Source of the DNA: Paracoccaceae bacterium
GTDB lineage: Bacteria > Pseudomonadota > Alphaproteobacteria > Rhodobacterales > Rhodobacteraceae
Assembly: GCA_030626365.1 (NCBI GenBank)
Contig: DAOUPC010000044.1
Coordinates: 1-12,535, forward strand
Reading direction: 5' to 3'
Length of the DNA stretch: 12,535 bases
The notes beneath the pieces are model-generated. The model searched no databases. It was not told where the DNA came from and saw only the letters and a program-made list of their open reading frames with translations. Made by a program: the position numbers and the translations under genes. This document shows positions 1 to 5,920 of this stretch, piece by piece (position 1 is the first letter of the stretch; every line of letters starts with the position of its first letter).

Positions 1-750
1 AAGACCACGGCACTGGTCGGGGCGTCGGGGGCGGGAAAATCAACCATCTTCAACCTGCTGACCCGGCTGGTGGACCCACAGAAAGGCAGCGTCACGGTTG
101 GCGGTGTCGAGGTGCGCAACATGGCCCTGCCGGACCTGCGCAACCTGTATTCCGTCGTCAGCCAGGAGGCGCTGTTGTTTGACGAAACCCTGCGCGAGAA
201 TATCGTTCTGGGGCGCACGGATGTTAGCAGGGAAACGCTGGATAAGGTGCTTGAGGCGGCCCATGTGTCGGACTTTCTGGCCAAGCTGCCAAAGGGGCTG
301 GACACGTTGGTTGGCCCGCGCGGATCGGCCCTGTCGGGTGGCCAGCGCCAGCGTGTGGTGATCGCCCGCGCCCTGCTGCGCAACACGCCGGTTCTGTTGC
401 TGGACGAAGCCACCAGCGCGCTGGATGCGCAATCGGAAAAGGTGGTGCAAAGCGCGCTGGACAAGCTGTCGGGCGGGCGCACGACAATCGTCATCGCGCA
501 CCGTTTGTCGACCATCCGCAATGCCGACAAGATCGTGGTGATGGAACGCGGCGCGGTGGTTGACCAGGGCAGCCATGACGAATTGCTGGCGCGTGGCGGC
601 ATTTACGCCGACCTTTACCGGCTGCAATTTCAGGACGGCAAGGCGCTGGTTGATCCGGCTGGGGTGGCGGCACAAATTCGCCTGCCAGCCGTGGTATCTG
701 AACGCTCGCCCAGCTGGCTGCAACGACTGCGGATGCGCCTGCTTGGCTGA
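1..750 (+). CDS. ABC exporter, C-terminal nucleotide-binding domain (5'-partial)
   Basis: ATP-hydrolysing half of a type I ABC exporter; the transmembrane domain and true start lie left of the window. Frame 1 is open from base 1 and gives 249 visible residues. Counted from the first visible codon: Walker A GASGAGKST (7-15), Q-loop Gln55 in VVSQE, signature LSGGQ (111-115) followed by RQR, Walker B VLLLDE (131-136), D-loop SALD (139-142) and switch His167 in IAHR. The order and spacing are those of an intact, active domain of the MsbA/lipid-multidrug exporter class, and the position at the C-terminus fits a fused TMD-NBD half-transporter that works as a homodimer in the inner membrane. A tail of about 35 residues after the domain is rich in Arg and Leu and not conserved to my eye. 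The substrate cannot be read from this domain; MsbA-like lipid A flipping is possible given kdsA nearby, but drug or peptide export is equally open. Confidence 0.93.
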   Translation, partial: KTTALVGASGAGKSTIFNLLTRLVDPQKGSVTVGGVEVRNMALPDLRNLYSVVSQEALLFDETLRENIVLGRTDVSRETLDKVLEAAHVSDFLAKLPKGLDTLVGPRGSALSGGQRQRVVIARALLRNTPVLLLDEATSALDAQSEKVVQSALDKLSGGRTTIVIAHRLSTIRNADKIVVMERGAVVDQGSHDELLARGGIYADLYRLQFQDGKALVDPAGVAAQIRLPAVVSERSPSWLQRLRMRLLG

Positions 751-781
751 TCGCGCACCACCTGCCGGACATGATAAAGGC

Positions 782-811
782 CGCCTGCCTGCCGGGGTGG
801 GCAGGCAGGCG
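782..811. terminator. Strong GC hairpin between convergent genes
   Basis: A perfect 12-bp inverted repeat: CGCCTGCCTGCC at 782-793 and GGCAGGCAGGCG at 800-811, with a 6-base loop. It lies 31 bp after the stop of the ABC exporter and 9 bp beyond the stop of the convergent DUF302 gene, so it can serve both. The flanks are poor in T: on the plus strand it is followed by GCGCCCCTAATT, on the minus strand by GGCCTTTATC, which is the better tail. Position and stem strength support a bidirectional terminator; the lack of a real U-tract is why confidence is moderate. Confidence 0.55.
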
Positions 812-820
812 CGCCCCTAA

Positions 821-1216
821 TTAACCGCGCAGTTTGGCAACAACCCGCGCCAGTCGCGCACCGGCATCATCAGCCAGTTCCGCAAGTTCAGGCGCATCCG
901 AAAATCCAGCCCCGCCCAGCAGCTCCTGTGCATCCGGGATACGCACCCGTGTGCCGCCATCGCTTTGTTCAACGGTAACATTGCACGGCAACAGCAGGCC
1001 GATCTCGGGGGCGGCTGATACCGCATTCAGGGCCAGTTGCGGGTTGCACGCCCCCAGAATGGTATAGGGCGGAAATTCAACGCCCAGCTTGGCCTTGAAC
1101 GTATCGTGCATGTCTATACGGGTGATGATGCCAAACCCTTCTTCGGCCAGCGCATCAATCACTTGGGTTGTCGCCGCGTCAAAATCCTGCGCCAGCGTTA
1201 TCTCTTCAAACTTCAT
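821..1216 (-). CDS. DUF302 domain protein
   Basis: Small 131-residue protein with the fold-defining features of DUF302: an N-terminal strand-helix (residues 1-30, EEITLAQDFDAATTQVIDAL), a central segment FPPYTILGACNP (48-59), and the hallmark EIGLLLPCNVTV (71-82) with Cys78, then a C-terminal helix. No signal peptide, so it is probably cytoplasmic. The biochemical role of DUF302 is not established; some members occur next to redox or metal genes, and Cys57 and Cys78 here are candidate functional residues. The start at 1216 is chosen because GGAGAG (plus-strand 1224-1229) sits 7 bases upstream; an in-frame start at 1279 would add 21 residues with no similar site. It lies 69 bp downstream of the sorting-signal gene on the same strand and could be cotranscribed with it. 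Confidence 0.85.
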   Translation of the reverse strand: MKFEEITLAQDFDAATTQVIDALAEEGFGIITRIDMHDTFKAKLGVEFPPYTILGACNPQLALNAVSAAPEIGLLLPCNVTVEQSDGGTRVRIPDAQELLGGAGFSDAPELAELADDAGARLARVVAKLRG

Positions 1217-1285
1217 CTGTATTCTCTCCGATTCAGGGGTGCTCTTCGCCGATAATCGCCCGTAGTTTTCAGGGCCCAATTGCGT

Positions 1286-1915
1286 TCAGGTCTTGGCGCG
1301 GCGCCTGAGAGCCGCCAAGCCCACAATTCCAAGGGCTAGAAACGGTGCGGTTGGTCCAAGCGGGACGGCAGCGATTGGGTCGGTGAACTGTTCGATTGTG
1401 TAAAGGAATGCAAGGTCCGTTAATGCTGACACTGTTGAGGCATAGGGCAACACACTGTTGTAAGCTAGGTCCACAAAGTTGTTGAACGGTGCTGCTGTGC
1501 CCCCATAAAAGATGTTCGGCGACGAAGACGCGTTCCAGCTAAAAATCCCAGTATTGGTGGTTAGAATAAGGGCGTAATCGCCAGCGGTAAGATTTATACC
1601 GCTGAAGGCCGTCGTATTGGACCCATCCAGCACCGCTGCTGCAACGACATTTGAATTCGTGGCCGAGGGTCCGATGCTGTTCATTAAATACGCGTCGACC
1701 AAACATGAACCTGCACAAGTGTAAGCCACAGTGAAAGACAAATTTGTCAAATCGTTGCCAAGTGAAAACCCGACACCAGACAAACCGGGGGAGTTTACTG
1801 AATCATGTGCGGGGCTGCTTGTTGATGTTGTGCCGGATAGCGCCAGAACTGTTGCGGCTTGCGCTGAAAAGGCTAGGCCCAATAAAATACCAGCGGCCAA
1901 AATGAATTTTTTCAT
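1286..1915 (-). CDS. Secreted protein with PEP-CTERM/VPLPA-CTERM-type sorting tail
   Basis: A 209-residue exported protein. Residues 1-20 form a Sec signal peptide (MKK, hydrophobic core, AQA at 18-20). The middle is rich in Ser, Thr, Asn, Ala and Gly with few charges, and contains one close cysteine pair (Cys67, Cys71, in TCAGSC). The C-terminus has the tripartite sorting architecture: VPLGPTAP (184-191), a hydrophobic helix (about 192-203) and a basic end LRRRAKT. This resembles the VPLPA-CTERM variant of PEP-CTERM signals seen in Rhodobacterales, processed by a dedicated exosortase; no exosortase is in the window. The core resembles no family I can name. Start: GGGGGG (plus 1921-1926) lies 5 bases upstream of the ATG, and the signal peptide begins there; an upstream ATG at 1966 would bury it. 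Two 60-base lines I counted (1381-1440, 1741-1800) are about 47% GC, against about 70% in a kdsA line (6001-6060), suggesting recent acquisition or relaxed composition. Likely role: surface or matrix protein linked to exopolysaccharide. Confidence 0.85.
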   Translation of the reverse strand: MKKFILAAGILLGLAFSAQAATVLALSGTTSTSSPAHDSVNSPGLSGVGFSLGNDLTNLSFTVAYTCAGSCLVDAYLMNSIGPSATNSNVVAAAVLDGSNTTAFSGINLTAGDYALILTTNTGIFSWNASSSPNIFYGGTAAPFNNFVDLAYNSVLPYASTVSALTDLAFLYTIEQFTDPIAAVPLGPTAPFLALGIVGLAALRRRAKT

Positions 1916-1938
1916 AATATCCCCCCAAGAACATGGCC

Positions 1939-1966
1939 AAGATACCATAATTTCAATAAATTTCAA
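1939..1966 (-). promoter_or_regulatory. Possible sigma-70 type promoter of the sorting-signal gene
   Basis: Read on the minus strand, TTGAAA (plus 1961-1966, 5 of 6 to the -35 consensus) is followed after 16 bases by TATCTT (plus 1939-1944, 4 of 6 to the -10 consensus). The expected transcription start falls near 1932, giving a leader of about 17 bases that contains the G-run ribosome site. The pattern match is by eye in an AT-rich stretch where chance matches are more likely. Confidence 0.35.
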
Positions 1967-2295
1967 ACGGATAAATCCAAGCTTCCAATCAGACTTAGAC
2001 CGCCATCAATTAACGCGTCGGTCGCGGACAACTGGTCGAACCCGCCCCAACTTGCATTTATTGACGCCATAAGCTGAGGTACTGACACGCCGTTAAGCAA
2101 GTTTTGCTTCATGGGCGGCGTTGTCTTTGTCGATCATATTCGACATGAAATTGAGGCATGCCAACAGAATTAGTTCGAAAAAACCAAGCGGCGGAATGAC
2201 GAACGCTGTCAATCTGCGCGGGGCAAGGAGTCTGGTGGTGTCTGGTTTCACCCTGTATCATATCAGCATTCCCCCCGCCCCCATCAAGCGCGGCA
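1967..2295. other. Gene-free AT-richer region
   Basis: About 330 bases upstream of the sorting-signal gene and downstream of the SseB gene. Open frames run through it on both strands but show no recognisable protein, start site or family motif. It contains a small perfect hairpin, AAGCAA (2095-2100) and TTGCTT (2104-2109) with a 3-base loop, without a T-run. Nothing identifies a transposase or RNA gene, though decayed mobile DNA cannot be excluded by eye. Confidence 0.5.
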
Positions 2296-3108
2296 TCACC
2301 GCAGGATCGGCGGCTTGTCCGGGTCGCTGCCGGGGGGCGAATGGGGGGTGGCCTTTGGTGGCGCGACCGGTTGCGGCACCTCAATCAGCACCCCGGCAGC
2401 CACCAGTTTTCCCACCACCGGATCATCCGGCGCGAAAAACCCGACATCCAGTTCACCCGCTTGCATGCCGGTAAATGTCAGCGCCTCGCCCGCGGCCTTG
2501 GCCAGGGCATCCTGCGCCCGTTGTTCGGCCCCGACAAAGCCCAGCAGATGCCCCTGCCCACCACCCTTGTAACGCACCCCGACCAGATAGGCGGCCTGCG
2601 CCAGCCCTGCCGCACTGCGCAGTTTCACCTTTAGCGCAGCCGCCAGCCCCCCAGTCGACTCACCGGTCAGTTCACTGGCCGGGGCGCAAAACCCGTCGAT
2701 CTGCGCCTCGATCCGGTCCGGCACCTGGCCCAATGTGCGGTTCAACCAGTCGACCGCCCCACCCGGAATCAGGATCGAGGATGGCGCGACCTCTAAATTC
2801 AGCCCCAGCCCAATACCCTGCCCCGCCAGCATCTGCACCAGAACCCGGCCCGACATGGCCGCATAGGGGGCCACGCGGCCCGTGAACTCCGCCAGCCTCT
2901 CTTCCAGATCAAAGGCCAGAACAAAACGGCCATCCTCGACCTCGAACAGGGCGGGTGAAATGGCCTCTCCTTCGGCCTCTTGGGTCAGCAATACAAACAA
3001 TTCCGCATCCGCCAGGCGTTCATAAAATTGCAACCGGGCCCCATCTGCGGTCCCATTTGCGGCCCCATCTGCCTGCATCGTTGCATGGGCGCTATCCAGC
3101 GGTGTCAT
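2296..3108 (-). CDS. SseB-domain protein
   Basis: A 270-residue cytoplasmic protein with no signal peptide or membrane segment. Residues about 27-125 match the SseB N-terminal fold: RLADAELFVLL (31-41), an acidic linker, then FEVEDGRFVLAFDLEERLAEF (55-75), where expected strand and helix alternate, and LGLNLEVAPSSILIPGGAVDWL (101-122), including the typical NPxS/APSS-like turn. The C-terminal half (about 155-245) resembles the SseB C-terminal region. Named after a Salmonella protein, this family is widespread in bacteria without type III secretion and its role is unknown. The extreme ends are low complexity: an ADGA/ANGT/ADGA repeat near the start and a Pro-rich tail (246-270). Start at 3108 is supported by GGAGAA (plus 3114-3119) 5 bases upstream; the ATG at 3126 lacks such a site. 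It is transcribed away from the capsule cluster and stands alone. Confidence 0.8.
   Translation of the reverse strand: MTPLDSAHATMQADGAANGTADGARLQFYERLADAELFVLLTQEAEGEAISPALFEVEDGRFVLAFDLEERLAEFTGRVAPYAAMSGRVLVQMLAGQGIGLGLNLEVAPSSILIPGGAVDWLNRTLGQVPDRIEAQIDGFCAPASELTGESTGGLAAALKVKLRSAAGLAQAAYLVGVRYKGGGQGHLLGFVGAEQRAQDALAKAAGEALTFTGMQAGELDVGFFAPDDPVVGKLVAAGVLIEVPQPVAPPKATPHSPPGSDPDKPPILR
3037..3072 (-). repeat. Three tandem 12-bp units inside the SseB gene
   Basis: Plus-strand units GGCCCCATCTGC (3037-3048), GGTCCCATTTGC (3049-3060) and GGCCCCATCTGC (3061-3072). They encode a four-residue repeat near the N-terminus, ADGA, ANGT, ADGA (about residues 13-24). Units one and three are identical and the middle one differs at two bases. 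Multiples of 12 bp keep the frame, so unit number could vary without breaking the gene. Confidence 0.85.
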
Positions 3109-3217
3109 CTTGGTTCTCCAATACATCGTTTACCCACCCCACAGCACCGGATACGGGGACTGCGCCAGGGTGTCCTGGGTTTTGGCACAAATTCCGGCAC
3201 ATGCAACACATCACCGC

Positions 3218-3281
3218 AATCAGGCCCAGCAATCTGGCCCAGTAATCTCCCCCAGCAATCTGGCCCCACAATCAGGGTTGC
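3218..3281. repeat. 13-bp tandem repeat, about 4.9 units
   Basis: Units in order: AATCAGGCCCAGC (3218-3230), AATCTGGCCCAGT (3231-3243), AATCTCCCCCAGC (3244-3256), AATCTGGCCCCAC (3257-3269), then a decayed AATCAGGGTTGC (3270-3281). AATC is invariant in all units; adjacent units differ by two to four bases. It is non-coding, about 265 bp before the kpsT start and 110 bp before the SseB start, so it could be a cluster of protein sites (13 bp is not an integral helical turn) or a minisatellite made by slippage. Confidence 0.85.
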
Positions 3282-3397
3282 AGGTTTGGAAACAATTCAA
3301 AGACCGCAAAACAGCGATTATTCCCCCCCGGCCCGGTCGTTGCCCTGCATTCAAAGGAAAAAAACCGCAAAGCCAGCCCGCCTGATCACGATTGATG

Positions 3398-3427
3398 TTG
3401 GATATTTGTTTCAAAACTGGACATAAT
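3398..3427 (+). promoter_or_regulatory. Possible promoter of the capsule export cluster
   Basis: CATAAT (3422-3427) matches the -10 consensus at 5 of 6 positions; TTGGAT (3398-3403) is a weak -35 (TTG conserved) 18 bases upstream. The expected start near 3434 would give a leader of about 110 bases that includes the 18-bp palindrome at 3453-3470. It is the best candidate seen between the two divergent genes, but it rests on hexamer matching alone. Confidence 0.35.
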
Positions 3428-3452
3428 GTAGCCAGATATGGATTGTAAGCCG

Positions 3453-3470
3453 TTAACACACCTCTGTTAA
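3453..3470. promoter_or_regulatory. 18-bp operator-like inverted repeat
   Basis: TTAACACACCTCTGTTAA: perfect 6-bp arms TTAACA and TGTTAA with a 6-base centre, a geometry common for dimeric helix-turn-helix regulators. It lies about 20 bases beyond the predicted start site and 75 bases before kpsT, so a bound protein would block elongation. The right half also forms an overlapping small hairpin, CCTCT-GTTAA-AGAGG (3461-3475), as RNA. The TTAA motifs are 10 bases apart, so it does not fit the CtrA site (TTAA-N7-TTAA). Confidence 0.4.
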
Positions 3471-3527
3471 AGAGGGACCGGACCCGACCACATGACAGGC
3501 ATCTGAATCAAATCGCAACCGGACAAG

Positions 3528-3542
3528 CAGTTACAGTTACAG
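3528..3542 (+). repeat. CAGTTA hexamer repeat in place of the kpsT ribosome site
   Basis: CAGTTACAGTTACAG is 2.5 copies of a 6-bp unit ending two bases before the kpsT ATG. It occupies the interval where a Shine-Dalgarno sequence would be expected, and no GGAG-like string is present there. Unit number would alter leader spacing without touching the coding frame. Confidence 0.6.
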
Positions 3543-3544
3543 AA

Positions 3545-4204
3545 ATGTTAGAGTTTGAAAATGTCAGCAAATCCTTCTGGACGGGAACACAACGCAAGGT
3601 GATCCTGGACCGGGTATCGTTCAAGGTCGAACTGGGCACGTCGCTGGGCATTCTGGCCCCGAACGGCACCGGCAAGACCACGCTGATCAACATCATGGCC
3701 GGGCTGGAAAAACCAGACGAGGGCGAGGTAAGGCGCGGCTGCAAAATATCATTTCCGCTGGGGTTCATGGGCGGGGTGGTCAGCAAGATATCGGCCATGG
3801 AAAACAGCCGCTATATCGCCAAGATCTATGGCCTCGACCCCGATTACGTCGAGGCGTACTGCCGCTGGCTGTGCAATCTGGACGAATATTTCGACCAGCC
3901 ACTGGGCACGTATTCGTCAGGTATGCGGGCGCGGTTTTCTTTTGCATTGATGTTGGCCCTGGATTTCGACATCTATCTGATCGACGAAGGCATGCCCGGC
4001 ACCACAGATGTGGAGTTCAACAAAAAGGCCGGCGCAATACTTGAGGAACGCCTGCGCACGACGACGATCATCCTCGTTTCGCATCAGGCCAAGACACTGG
4101 AAAAATTTGCCCGTTCGGCAGCGGTCCTGATGGACGGGAAACTAAACATGTTTGACACCTTGGAAGAGGCAAAGCAGCTCTATGACTACGAAACCCAGAG
4201 CTAA
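3545..4204 (+). CDS. kpsT: Capsular polysaccharide export ATPase, KpsT-like
   Basis: A 219-residue stand-alone ATPase that powers export of a lipid-linked polysaccharide through the inner membrane with a KpsM-type permease. Visible motifs: Walker A APNGTGKTT (38-46), signature SSGMR (124-128) in the form typical of KpsT/CtrD/Wzt proteins, Walker B IYLIDE (143-148) and switch His180 in VSHQ. The length equals that of KpsT (about 220) and there is no C-terminal carbohydrate-binding extension as in O-antigen Wzt. Two oddities: the first Walker A glycine is Ala38, and the region after the catalytic Glu148 reads GMPGTTD rather than the usual VGD-type sequence; both are compatible with activity. 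ATG at 3545 gives the canonical N-terminus MLEFENVSKSF, though the ribosome site is very weak. It overlaps the KpsE-like gene by 23 bp, implying coupled translation. The permease gene is not seen on either side. Confidence 0.88.
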   Translation: MLEFENVSKSFWTGTQRKVILDRVSFKVELGTSLGILAPNGTGKTTLINIMAGLEKPDEGEVRRGCKISFPLGFMGGVVSKISAMENSRYIAKIYGLDPDYVEAYCRWLCNLDEYFDQPLGTYSSGMRARFSFALMLALDFDIYLIDEGMPGTTDVEFNKKAGAILEERLRTTTIILVSHQAKTLEKFARSAAVLMDGKLNMFDTLEEAKQLYDYETQS

Positions 4205-5918
4205 AAAGTTCCGCATCCGGCGCAATCCTTCGGTATCCGGTGTTTCGGCGTCCGGCGGCGCGGTATCCGGCGTTTCGCCCGCGCCCGCGGGCCAGCCCCC
4301 CAGGACAGGTGCGCCCGGCCCCGTCAGCCCAGCCCGGCCGCAACAGGCCAATCCGGCCCCCCCCGCCACCGGACAGAACGCCGGACAGAACAGGGCCACC
4401 CAACCCCGCACGGGCCAGGTTACCTCGGCCCGCGTCACCCGCGCCGAAACCGATATCGACGCCATCCGGCGCGAGGGGCTGACCGGGCGTCAGTTGCGCA
4501 TGGCACGCCGTGTGGCCCAAAAGAACAACCTGCCCGCAACATCAGATTTCGACGCCGTCCGGCTGTTGCGTCAAAACGGTATCGACCCATTCCAGCGTTC
4601 AAACATGCTGGAACTGGTTGTCCCGCAGGGCGGCGGCGAGGCCCACGAGGGCGGCGCACCAGATGCCTTTTCCGGCACCCCGGACAATAAAACCAGCAAG
4701 GTGCAATTGCCACAAACCGTGCCGTTGCAGAAACAGACCCTGCCCTCGACCGACCTAAGCCCGGCCGAAAGGCGCAACCGCGAAATCGGTGAAATCCAGC
4801 GCGACATCATGATGCGACGACGGCGCAAGATGATCCTGCTGCTGACCCGGCTGTCATTTTTCGTGATGCTGCCAACCCTGATCGTTGGCTGGTATTTCAA
4901 CTTTGTCGCCACCCCGATGTATTCGTCCAAGGCCGAATTCCTGATCCTTCAGGCCGACAATACCGGGGGCAGTGGCCTGGGCGGGTTGCTGACCGGCACC
5001 CAGTTCGCCACCAATCAGGATGCCATCGCCACACAACGGTTCCTGCAATCCATCGACGCCATGATCGAACTGGACGAAGATATCGGCTATAAGGCGCATT
5101 TCCTGCAAAACTGGATCGACCCGATCCAGCGCCTGGGCGACAATCCGACCAACGAAGAAGCGTTCAAGACCTACTCCAAGAACACCAGCGTCGGCTATGA
5201 CCCGACCGAAGGCGTCATTCGCATGGAAGTCAGCGCCGCCGATCCCCTGGTCGCCGAGGATTTTGCCAATCGCCTGATATCTTACGCCGAAGACCAGGTG
5301 AACAACCTGTCCCAGACCAAACGTGGCAACCAGATGGAAGACGCCATTGGCGGGTTTGGAAATGCCCAGATTGAGCGGCGCAAAGCCCAGGAGGCATTGG
5401 TGGACCTGCAACAAAAGGGCGCGATCCTGGACCCCGAAGGGGTGATCGCGGCGTTGCGTGGGCAGATCAACAATATCGAACTGCAATTGCAGGAAAAGGG
5501 GCTGCAACTTGCCGCACTTGAGGATAACGCGCGCCCCAACAAGGCCAAGGTCGAAGGGGCCAGGGGCGATATACGGCGCCTTAATGACCTGCTGAAACGG
5601 CTTAACACCCGGATGATCGACGCCTCGCAGGGGGAAAATTCGCTGGCGCAGTTGACCGTGCGCATCCAGATGGCCCAGGCCGACCTGGCCACACGCGACA
5701 TGATGCTGCAATCGGCCCTGCAACAGGTCGAACAAACCCGGATGGAGGCAAGCCGCCAGGTGCGTTATCTGACCATCTCGGTGGCCCCGGTTGCCGCCCA
5801 GGAACCCAGCTATCCGCGCAAATTTGAAAATACGGTCCTTGCATTTCTGATCTTTTCGGGCATCTACCTGATGATGTCCCTTACTGCATCCATCTTGCGT
5901 GAACAGGTAACCTCATAA
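4182..5918 (+). CDS. kpsE: Capsule export inner-membrane protein, KpsE-like, with long N-terminal extension
   Basis: A 578-residue polysaccharide co-polymerase/export protein that, with the ATPase, permease and an outer-membrane KpsD/Wza partner, links the inner membrane to the outer export channel. Visible parts: a Pro/Ala/Gly/Ser-rich disordered segment (about 15-82), a conserved-looking basic segment (about 83-146, with LTGRQLRMARRVAQ), a variable linker, an RRRRK patch (212-216) before TM1 (217-239), a periplasmic domain starting MYSSKAEFLI (246-255), long predicted coiled coils (about 395-525), the SYPRKFEN element (543-550), and TM2 (551-571). KpsE proteins are usually near 380 residues, so about 200 cytoplasmic residues are extra. 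The start ATG at 4182 lies inside kpsT, with GGAAGAGG (4162-4169) 12 bases upstream; a TTG at 4152 is the alternative. Topology and coiled coils make the family assignment firm; the precise polymer exported is unknown. Confidence 0.87.
   Translation: MTTKPRAKKFRIRRNPSVSGVSASGGAVSGVSPAPAGQPPRTGAPGPVSPARPQQANPAPPATGQNAGQNRATQPRTGQVTSARVTRAETDIDAIRREGLTGRQLRMARRVAQKNNLPATSDFDAVRLLRQNGIDPFQRSNMLELVVPQGGGEAHEGGAPDAFSGTPDNKTSKVQLPQTVPLQKQTLPSTDLSPAERRNREIGEIQRDIMMRRRRKMILLLTRLSFFVMLPTLIVGWYFNFVATPMYSSKAEFLILQADNTGGSGLGGLLTGTQFATNQDAIATQRFLQSIDAMIELDEDIGYKAHFLQNWIDPIQRLGDNPTNEEAFKTYSKNTSVGYDPTEGVIRMEVSAADPLVAEDFANRLISYAEDQVNNLSQTKRGNQMEDAIGGFGNAQIERRKAQEALVDLQQKGAILDPEGVIAALRGQINNIELQLQEKGLQLAALEDNARPNKAKVEGARGDIRRLNDLLKRLNTRMIDASQGENSLAQLTVRIQMAQADLATRDMMLQSALQQVEQTRMEASRQVRYLTISVAPVAAQEPSYPRKFENTVLAFLIFSGIYLMMSLTASILREQVTS
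4231..4277 (+). repeat. 30-bp direct duplication in the KpsE extension
   Basis: CGGTATCCGGTGTTTCG (4231-4247) recurs as CGGTATCCGGCGTTTCG (4261-4277), one mismatch in 17, at a spacing of 30 bp. It encodes the repeated SVSGVS/AVSGVS pattern at about residues 17-32. The period is a whole number of codons and the segment is predicted disordered, so it is probably slippage growth of a tolerant linker. Confidence 0.75.
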
Positions 5919-5920
5919 TC

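Larger units (their letters stand above)
3109..3544. other. Divergent intergenic region upstream of the capsule cluster
   Basis: 436 bases between the SseB gene (leftward) and kpsT (rightward). It holds a small dyad CCAGG-GTGT-CCTGG (3165-3178), a 13-bp tandem repeat (3218-3281), a possible promoter (3398-3427), an 18-bp palindrome (3453-3470) and a hexamer repeat immediately before kpsT (3528-3542), described separately. Short frames cross it on both strands, including one of 79 codons on the minus strand, but none has a recognisable motif or a convincing ribosome site. It is the largest non-coding stretch in the window and presumably carries the control of the capsule genes. Confidence 0.6.

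Noticed and set aside
2109..2474. Overlapping open frames on both strands that might be a transposase remnant
   Set aside because: No DDE, helix-turn-helix or terminal inverted repeats could be found; the frames overlap the real SseB gene.
3183..3200. TGGCAC followed by CCGGCAC, resembling a sigma-54 promoter
   Set aside because: The -12 element should read TTGC with GC 12 bases from GG; here the GC is shifted by one base and TT is missing.
3218..3281. CRISPR array
   Set aside because: The units are 13 bp with no spacers between them, and no cas genes are present.
3220..3459. 79-codon minus-strand open frame between the SseB and kpsT genes
   Set aside because: It runs through the 13-bp repeat, starts with GTG without a convincing ribosome site and shows no recognisable motif.
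3453..3470. CtrA binding site
   Set aside because: The two TTAA motifs are separated by 10 bases, not 7.
4854..5735. 293-codon minus-strand open frame opposite the KpsE gene
   Set aside because: It is antisense to a gene with clear membrane and coiled-coil features and has the low-complexity look of a shadow frame in high-GC DNA.
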